A DNA stretch of 64,000 bases, taken from positions 62,001 to 126,000 of the forward strand of contig NZ_JQBW01000005.1 of NCBI RefSeq assembly GCF_001437055.1. The letters are read 5' to 3'. Numbering within the stretch: position 1 is the stretch's first letter; every line of letters begins with the position of its first letter. Positions 59,501 to 64,000 of this stretch are shown piece by piece. Made by a program: the position numbers and the translations under genes. The notes below the pieces were generated by a model. It ran no database searches. It had not been told where the DNA came from and saw nothing but the letters and a program-made list of their open reading frames with translations. This DNA is from Limosilactobacillus secaliphilus (GTDB taxonomy: Bacteria; Bacillota; Bacilli; Lactobacillales; Lactobacillaceae).

Positions 59501-60315
59501 GAGAAGAAGTCCTCCTCTTCTTCTTCCTTACTCTCGTGAGCGTTAGAAGATTGATTACTCTTAACACCTTCAGAAGCTAACTTGTTGTAACGCATGTCAC
59601 TCTGTGCAACTACGACACAGATAACAATCCCGATGGCTGCAACGGCAACGGCTGGCAGCTTCATGTATGCGGTCAGCACGAAACCAAGCAGGTAGAAGAC
59701 AGCCAACTTGTTGTTCCACAGCAGTTTCATCAGCATAGCGAACCCAACGGCAGGCAGCAGGCCACCGGCAGCGTTCAAACCGTTCATGACCACTTTTGGA
59801 ATGTGGGTAACGAAGGCGTTCACTGGGCCAGAGCCGGCCAGAACACCGATGAAGGAAACGGCAGAAATGATGCAGTAGTAGAATACCCAAGTTCCCCATT
59901 GCAGGGCGTTAATCTTGCGTTCGTTACCTTCAGCAGCAATCCGGTCAAGGACTGGGGCGAAGATGTTGAAGAAGACGTTCTTTAAGAACATAACAACGAA
60001 TGCGGCCAACATACCGATTGGAATAGCCAGCGTCAAGGCAGCACCCTTGCTGACCCCAGCGGTGATGGCGAAAGTCGTGGAAATAACAGTCGCAGTAACT
60101 GGTTCGGCGGAAATAACCCCACCGATGTTAACGTTCCCCAGGAAGATGGCTTCCAGGGAGGCCCCCATCAGGATCCCTTGGCGCATGTCACCCATCAAAA
60201 GTCCGGTGACCAGGCCAACAACCAGCGGACGTTCCAGCATACTTTGCCCGGTCAGGTAGTTACCCCCGAAGCAGATGAAGACGGCCACGAAGGCCAATAA
60301 AGCATGAGTTAGCAT
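59497..60315 (-). CDS. PTS mannose-family IIC component
   Basis: A 272-aa membrane subunit with about seven helices. The motif GLLMGDMRQGILMGASLEAIFLGNVNIGGVISAEPVTA is typical of the sorbose/mannose-type IIC. The C-terminus is acidic and polar (ESKEEEEEDFF). It lies between IIB and IID. Confidence 0.93.
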   Translation of the reverse strand: MLTHALLAFVAVFICFGGNYLTGQSMLERPLVVGLVTGLLMGDMRQGILMGASLEAIFLGNVNIGGVISAEPVTATVISTTFAITAGVSKGAALTLAIPIGMLAAFVVMFLKNVFFNIFAPVLDRIAAEGNERKINALQWGTWVFYYCIISAVSFIGVLAGSGPVNAFVTHIPKVVMNGLNAAGGLLPAVGFAMLMKLLWNNKLAVFYLLGFVLTAYMKLPAVAVAAIGIVICVVVAQSDMRYNKLASEGVKSNQSSNAHESKEEEEEDFFS

Positions 60316-60330
60316 TGCTTACCCTCCTAA

Positions 60331-60831
60331 CTATTCGACCTTCTTGAGGGCTTCAGCCAAGTCGTGCTTTTCGTTGCTTGGGAGCACCTGATTATAGGTC
60401 TTGACACTGGTTAAACTAGCCAATTCCTTAGCGGCTTGTAATTCATCAGGGTTTAATTGAACACTGTGGAAGACTTCAACTTTGCTCTTTGGGTCAGACT
60501 TGTCGAACCGGCCGGCGTTGGCAACGTTAACGGCTTCGACATCGTGAACTTCATGGGCAATCTTGTTGGCATCGGATACACAGTTGCAAAGGGCGAAGAT
60601 TCGCTTGTCCTTGCCACGAGGGTCGTTCAAAACCTTGATTGCGTCATCAACGGAACGAATCAGGCACTTAACGCCATCCGGAACGGCCATCTTCAGAGTC
60701 ATCTGCATCACTTTGTCGTTAGCAGCATGGTCGTTGGCAACAACAATCAACTTTGTATTCAATTCCTTGGTCCAAACCACGGCAACCTGTCCGTGAATCA
60801 AACGGTCATCAACTTTAAGTTGTGCTAACAT
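60331..60831 (-). CDS. PTS mannose-family IIB component
   Basis: A 166-aa cytoplasmic phosphocarrier. The phosphorylated His13 is in DDRLIHGQVAVVWT. It takes phosphate from IIA and passes it to the incoming sugar. Separate from IIA rather than fused as in ManL, which points to a sorbose, fructose or amino-sugar type system, but the substrate is not shown. Confidence 0.93.
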   Translation of the reverse strand: MLAQLKVDDRLIHGQVAVVWTKELNTKLIVVANDHAANDKVMQMTLKMAVPDGVKCLIRSVDDAIKVLNDPRGKDKRIFALCNCVSDANKIAHEVHDVEAVNVANAGRFDKSDPKSKVEVFHSVQLNPDELQAAKELASLTSVKTYNQVLPSNEKHDLAEALKKVE

Positions 60832-60857
60832 TTCAAATTACCTCCTACACAAAATTA

Positions 60858-61283
60858 CTAATCAAAGAAATCGTCATCTGATTCGCTATCATCCGTTGTT
60901 TCCAACTTAACGGGCTTGATTGCGCTCTCGGTGATGGCTTGATTGATGATGTCATCGGTTAATTTCGTACCTTCTGGCTGCAGAATAATCGACAGAATAA
61001 TAGCTAAGTTTGAATTGGCAATCAGGAAAATCCCCTTCTTGCTCTTTGCAGCCAGGCGGGAAACGACCTTTTGATTAACCGATCCACCATAAAGGTCGGT
61101 GAAAATCACGGCCTGTTCATCTTCCCCAACACTATCAATAAAGGCGTCAATCTTCGGTGTGTAATCCGAATTATCCAAGTAGGCATCGATCACCGAAACA
61201 TCGTCACCCTTACCCGTCAGGATGTTCAACGAACTCTGGAAACCACTTGCCAGTTTTCCATGTGTAGCAATCAGATACTTCAT
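60858..61283 (-). CDS. PTS mannose-family IIA component
   Basis: A 141-aa cytoplasmic phosphocarrier. His8 in IATHGKLASGF is the phosphorylation site. GGSVNQKVVSRL and the acidic tail (SDDDFFD) are also typical of IIA or lactobacillar tails. First gene of the operon, behind a cre-overlapped promoter. Confidence 0.92.
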   Translation of the reverse strand: MKYLIATHGKLASGFQSSLNILTGKGDDVSVIDAYLDNSDYTPKIDAFIDSVGEDEQAVIFTDLYGGSVNQKVVSRLAAKSKKGIFLIANSNLAIILSIILQPEGTKLTDDIINQAITESAIKPVKLETTDDSESDDDFFD

Positions 61284-61316
61284 GTAATCCCCCTCCTTTA
61301 ATTTAAGAACATTTTT

Positions 61317-61354
61317 ACTATAACAGGTTTTACTGATTAATGAAAGCGTTTACT
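61317..61354 (-). promoter_or_regulatory. PTS operon promoter with cre site
   Basis: TGAAAGCGTTTACT (61341-61354) fits the cre consensus. The minus-strand -10 TATAGT lies at about 61318-61323, so the cre covers the -35 region and CcpA should repress. Confidence 0.75.
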
Positions 61355-61511
61355 TTAAACTTTTTGCGTATTTTTGTCTATTAGTTTCAAACTCAATAGC
61401 ATGTAACCGCATTTTTGCCCAATAAAATCCCCACATGATTAACAATTTCTGTCATAGTTTTATAAAAACGACGACCATTAGTGGATGATTTATTCAACAC
61501 AAATAAAAAAA

Positions 61512-61547
61512 TTCGAGGATAACCGAATTACGCCGATTATCCTCGAA
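61512..61547 (-). terminator. Terminator of the phosphatase gene
   Basis: Perfect 11-base arms TTCGAGGATAA and TTATCCTCGAA with a minus-strand T run. Confidence 0.88.
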
Positions 61548-61572
61548 CTGATAAACATTAATTATTTGTCTG

Positions 61573-62238
61573 TTAAGCAGATGGCAGCTTAGTCTGATTA
61601 TAGAAGTCGACATGAGCACTGTTCTGATCAATGGTCATCTTCATAATGGCCCCATTGCCCGGGCCTTCGTAATTGTGGCCTGGCTCGCCAAAGACATTTG
61701 CCAGGTAGCGGATAATCGAGCCGTGAGAAACCACGACAACGGTGCTCTTATCCGGTAAACCGCGCAGAAAGTCGACTGCCCGCTGGCAACGATCGTTTAA
61801 TTCTTCGCTGCTTGAGGCCAGGTGTGACGGGTCGGCTTTGTGCAGCATATCATGCAGCTTTGGCATCCCATATTCGTCAATGATCTGACTTAGGCGACGG
61901 ATCCGCTTGCCAACGACCATGCTGGCAAAGATGGCCCCCTCTTCGTTAGCAAAGCCTTCAAAAGAGCCATAGAATACTTCACGAAAAAGCTTATTTTGTT
62001 CAGGTTCCTTGATGTTAGTGTGCGGATTTTGTGCAATTAATAGTTTTGCGGTATTGATTGCCCGCATCATGTCACTCGAGAAAAGGTAATCAACCTTCAA
62101 AGATGATAATGCCTTACCAACCGCAACCGCGTCTTGTTCACCCTTCTCGGTCAACGGACTATCGGCCCATCCTTGCAGACGACTGAAGCGATTGAAGTAG
62201 GTTTCGCCATGGCGAACAAAGTAAACATTAATGGCCAT
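61573..62238 (-). CDS. Histidine phosphatase family protein (phosphoglycerate mutase-like)
   Basis: A 221-aa enzyme with the phosphohistidine motif FVRHGETYFNR (His10) and LTEKGEQDA. A second catalytic His is in VVVSHGSIIRYL. Substrates of such proteins range from phosphoglycerates to nucleotides and sugar phosphates. A cre site lies in front of it. Placed between a PTS and a nucleoside hydrolase, it might dephosphorylate sugar phosphates, which is inference. Confidence 0.88.
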   Translation of the reverse strand: MAINVYFVRHGETYFNRFSRLQGWADSPLTEKGEQDAVAVGKALSSLKVDYLFSSDMMRAINTAKLLIAQNPHTNIKEPEQNKLFREVFYGSFEGFANEEGAIFASMVVGKRIRRLSQIIDEYGMPKLHDMLHKADPSHLASSSEELNDRCQRAVDFLRGLPDKSTVVVVSHGSIIRYLANVFGEPGHNYEGPGNGAIMKMTIDQNSAHVDFYNQTKLPSA

Positions 62239-62283
62239 TGTATTTCCTCCATCCTGATAATTTAGCTAGGCTTATTGTATCAT

Positions 62284-62297
62284 AGTAAACGTTTACA
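62284..62297. promoter_or_regulatory. cre site upstream of the histidine phosphatase gene
   Basis: AGTAAACGTTTACA contains a perfect GTAAACGTTTAC palindrome, a strong cre match. Confidence 0.75.
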
Positions 62298-62403
62298 GTT
62301 AGACAAATTACACTTTTACCACCAATAATTTAATATTAATAAACTATTAATGACTATTAGTTTAAGCTTACTACCCTTAAAAAGACTATTAAAATCAGCA
62401 AAA

Positions 62404-62438
62404 AAAGCCGGGCCAAACTTTTGACCCGGCTTCAATTT
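62404..62438 (-). terminator. Terminator of the nucleoside hydrolase gene
   Basis: AAGCCGGG arm (from 62404) and CCCGGCTT arm (to 62432), GC-rich, with a seven-base T run on the minus strand. Confidence 0.88.
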
Positions 62439-62468
62439 ATCCGCGATCTAATTAAAAACAGGACAATG

Positions 62469-63407
62469 TTACTTCATCTGTGCACTCTTCAGTAATTCGT
62501 CAAAGTGCTTGTAGAAGATGTCCTTGTCGGCCTTGGTAACCAGGGTCAATTTCCGGCCATCAGGGCTCTTGTAGGTCCGGCCAGCAGCGCGACCATGGAT
62601 TTCAACGGCTGCCTTTTCCTGCTGGGATTCAACAATGTCTGGGTAAAGGCTGGACAAAGTAGTCAGCACATCCCACAGGTAGTAAGTAGAGTCGGCTTCG
62701 TCAGCGAGTACCAGTGAATAGCCTTGACCAACCAAGTCAAAGGCAGGATATTTACGGTTGACAGCAAAGTGGTGCCGCAGTTCAGGCGTCAATGGAATCT
62801 CTTCCGTACTTTCCAGGCCCACCATCTGAATGTCTAACTTGGAATCGAAGACCGTCTTAACAGCTTCGGGGTCCCAGAAGGCATTCCATTCAGCGGTGCC
62901 GTCAAAGCCTGGTTCGTTAGTATTACCGTGACCGTCTAAGCAGCCACCCATCCAGTACAGTTTCTCAATGTTGTCCTGGATTGATGGGTCAATTTCTAAG
63001 GCCCGGGCAAGATCAGTCAGTGGACCAGTCATTACCAGGGTCACAGGAGCATCTGAACCCTTGATTTTATCAATCATATCGAGGTGTGCCGGCTTGGCAG
63101 CCTGCTTCGTTTCCACCGTGCCGCGTTCATTTAAGATTGGCAGGTCGTTAAACGAAAATGCACTCAAGCGCCAGTTGGATGGGAATTGGTGGTGAGCCCG
63201 TGAGTCGGACTTAGCAACTTCCAGATCGTCGCCACGCAGGTTGAACCGGTCGATGATCTTCCGGGCGGTCATTACCGCTGGGTCAACATAGCAATCGGCA
63301 TCGATCACACCTACACCAAGCAGCTTAATGTCTGGTGCTTGCAATAACAGTAACAGAGAAACTAAATCGTCGACATTACCATCGTTATTGAAATATACGT
63401 TTTTCAA
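62469..63407 (-). CDS. Nucleoside hydrolase (IUNH family)
   Basis: A 312-aa enzyme that splits ribonucleosides to base and ribose. The calcium-binding cluster reads NNDGNVDD at residues 7-14, so the first Asp of the usual DTDPGIDD is Asn here while the later Asp pair is kept. VTLVMTGPLTDLARAL is the conserved second block. The start is TTG 63407 with a weak AGG upstream. It may feed ribose or bases to salvage. Some lactobacillar relatives with this motif act on ribosylated compounds of unknown kind. Confidence 0.85.
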   Translation of the reverse strand: MKNVYFNNDGNVDDLVSLLLLLQAPDIKLLGVGVIDADCYVDPAVMTARKIIDRFNLRGDDLEVAKSDSRAHHQFPSNWRLSAFSFNDLPILNERGTVETKQAAKPAHLDMIDKIKGSDAPVTLVMTGPLTDLARALEIDPSIQDNIEKLYWMGGCLDGHGNTNEPGFDGTAEWNAFWDPEAVKTVFDSKLDIQMVGLESTEEIPLTPELRHHFAVNRKYPAFDLVGQGYSLVLADEADSTYYLWDVLTTLSSLYPDIVESQQEKAAVEIHGRAAGRTYKSPDGRKLTLVTKADKDIFYKHFDELLKSAQMK

Positions 63408-63419
63408 GTTCAGTACCTG

Positions 63420-63602
63420 CTATATAAAACATGGAATTAAGCAGAGTTAAATGGATTTCCTACTTAACAAGAAAGAAATACAGTTATTCCTTTCTCAATT
63501 TTATTTACCACCGTCAACACCAGTATTCCCATATCCTAACCAGAGGGTAATGACAGTGACCAGCTCTGATGGCTTAAGGGTGTAGCCCACCCCCATTTGT
63601 CT
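63420..63602 (-). mobile_element. Right end of an IS200/IS605-type element (probable reRNA/omegaRNA region)
   Basis: Sequence just past the tnpB stop. It contains a GGGTG/CACCC-type hairpin near 63575-63597 and AGAGCTGG/CCAGAGGG-like elements near 63540-63570, as expected for the structured RNA overlapping the tnpB 3' end. The exact transposon end cannot be fixed. Confidence 0.45.
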
Positions 63603-64000
63603 TTAAACTAATTGCAATAAGTTCTGAACGGCATTCTCATCACGATCCATAACTGCACCACATTGATAGCATATGTATTCGTTATGCTTTGTGTGGTGTT
63701 TGTGATTACCAGCTAACAGGATTCGGTCGTCCCTTGTCTTAACATGTCCACACTGTGAACAACGCTGGGTACTTGGGTAGGATCGATCAGCTAATACTAA
63801 TCGCTTACCATACCATTCACATTTATACGCTAAAGTCTGGCGGAAATAGCCGAATAGTGAACGTTGCAAGCCTTTAGATGCTACATGACTCATCTGCATT
63901 TGCTTAACTGCTAAATCTTCAATCACGATCGTATCGTTTTTAGAGACTAGTTGAGTAGTCAGTTTCTGCATTAAGTCGTGTTGAATGTTGGCTACTCGCC
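63603..64000 (-). mobile_element. tnpB: IS200/IS605-type TnpB, C-terminal part (runs off the window)
   Basis: The last about 130 residues of an RNA-guided TnpB nuclease. The frame is open to the window edge and continues upstream. The RuvC-II glutamate is in TIVIEDLAVKQM. A four-cysteine zinc finger CSQCG...CYQCG follows, then DRDENAVQNLLQ with the RuvC-III aspartate. These catalytic features are intact, so the copy may be functional. Any adjacent tnpA lies outside. Confidence 0.88.

Overview
The window looks like a chromosomal segment of a heterofermentative lactic acid bacterium, most likely Limosilactobacillus (the L. reuteri / L. fermentum / L. mucosae group). This is inferred from gene content. 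There are BspA/MapA-type cystine-binding proteins without a lipobox, a KxYKxGKxW secreted protein, a proBA operon behind a T-box, an NrtR-pncB pair, GH31, dipeptidase A, a mannose-family PTS and cre sites. The species cannot be fixed from this sequence alone.

Layout. 1-8.5 kb: a GntR/ABC pair (ABC gene cut by the window start), a very large lipoteichoic-acid-synthase-like protein, a secreted SEC10/PgrA-repeat protein, a MazG-like pyrophosphohydrolase and RarA. 8.5-17 kb: dipeptidase, CorA, a three-gene cystine-type ABC importer, an L,D-transpeptidase, an unknown gene behind a terminator-attenuator, and an orphan second binding protein. The two binding-protein loci share an unusual promoter box. 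17-28 kb: YhgE/Pip protein with its TetR repressor and operator, DUF1836, DegV, GH31, and the NrtR regulator with a perfect operator at nicotinate phosphoribosyltransferase. 27.6-29 kb: three tandem 52-bp hairpin repeats directly before an FRG-domain gene. 29-41.5 kb: proBA with T-box, a MerR regulator flanked by an Spx-like gene and a YczE-like gene that all have 19-bp-spacer promoters, an acyltransferase, and a redox cluster with four aldo/keto reductases and a LysR regulator. 41.7-44.4 kb: an MFS efflux pump with an attenuator leader, and acetoin reductase.

44.7-57.1 kb is the accessory part. It starts with a compact locus that I read as a type I toxin-antitoxin-like module: a divergent small RNA and a 43-codon peptide mRNA sharing two direct repeats. 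An orphan RelB/DinJ-type antitoxin follows. Next comes a tRNA-Thr(AGT) gene and a metal/stress block (CDF-like protein, Crp/Fnr, Dps-like, HMA chaperone, P1B ATPase with a CPG motif) whose promoter has a Crp/Fnr box centred at about -41.5. A second block holds an MMPL exporter with a TetR regulator. Two diverged hairpin repeats, a 3' fragment of tRNA-Thr, a frameshifted AlbA/Schlafen-type gene and a second intact tRNA-Thr(AGT) follow. The tRNA copies and fragment suggest past integration at tRNA-Thr, but no integrase is visible.

57.3-64 kb: amaP-DUF2273-asp23 envelope-stress operon, a CcpA-type cre-controlled mannose-family PTS (IIA-IIB-IIC-IID), a phosphoglycerate-mutase-like phosphatase behind another cre, a nucleoside hydrolase, and the 3' end of an IS200/IS605-type tnpB running off the window.

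The most interesting items are the divergent toxin-antitoxin-like locus (44.69-45.08 kb), the hairpin array before the FRG gene (27.66-28.98 kb), the cystine-importer leader with a six-codon Cys-containing open frame (11.42-11.63 kb), the MerR 19-bp-spacer regulon and the MFS attenuator.
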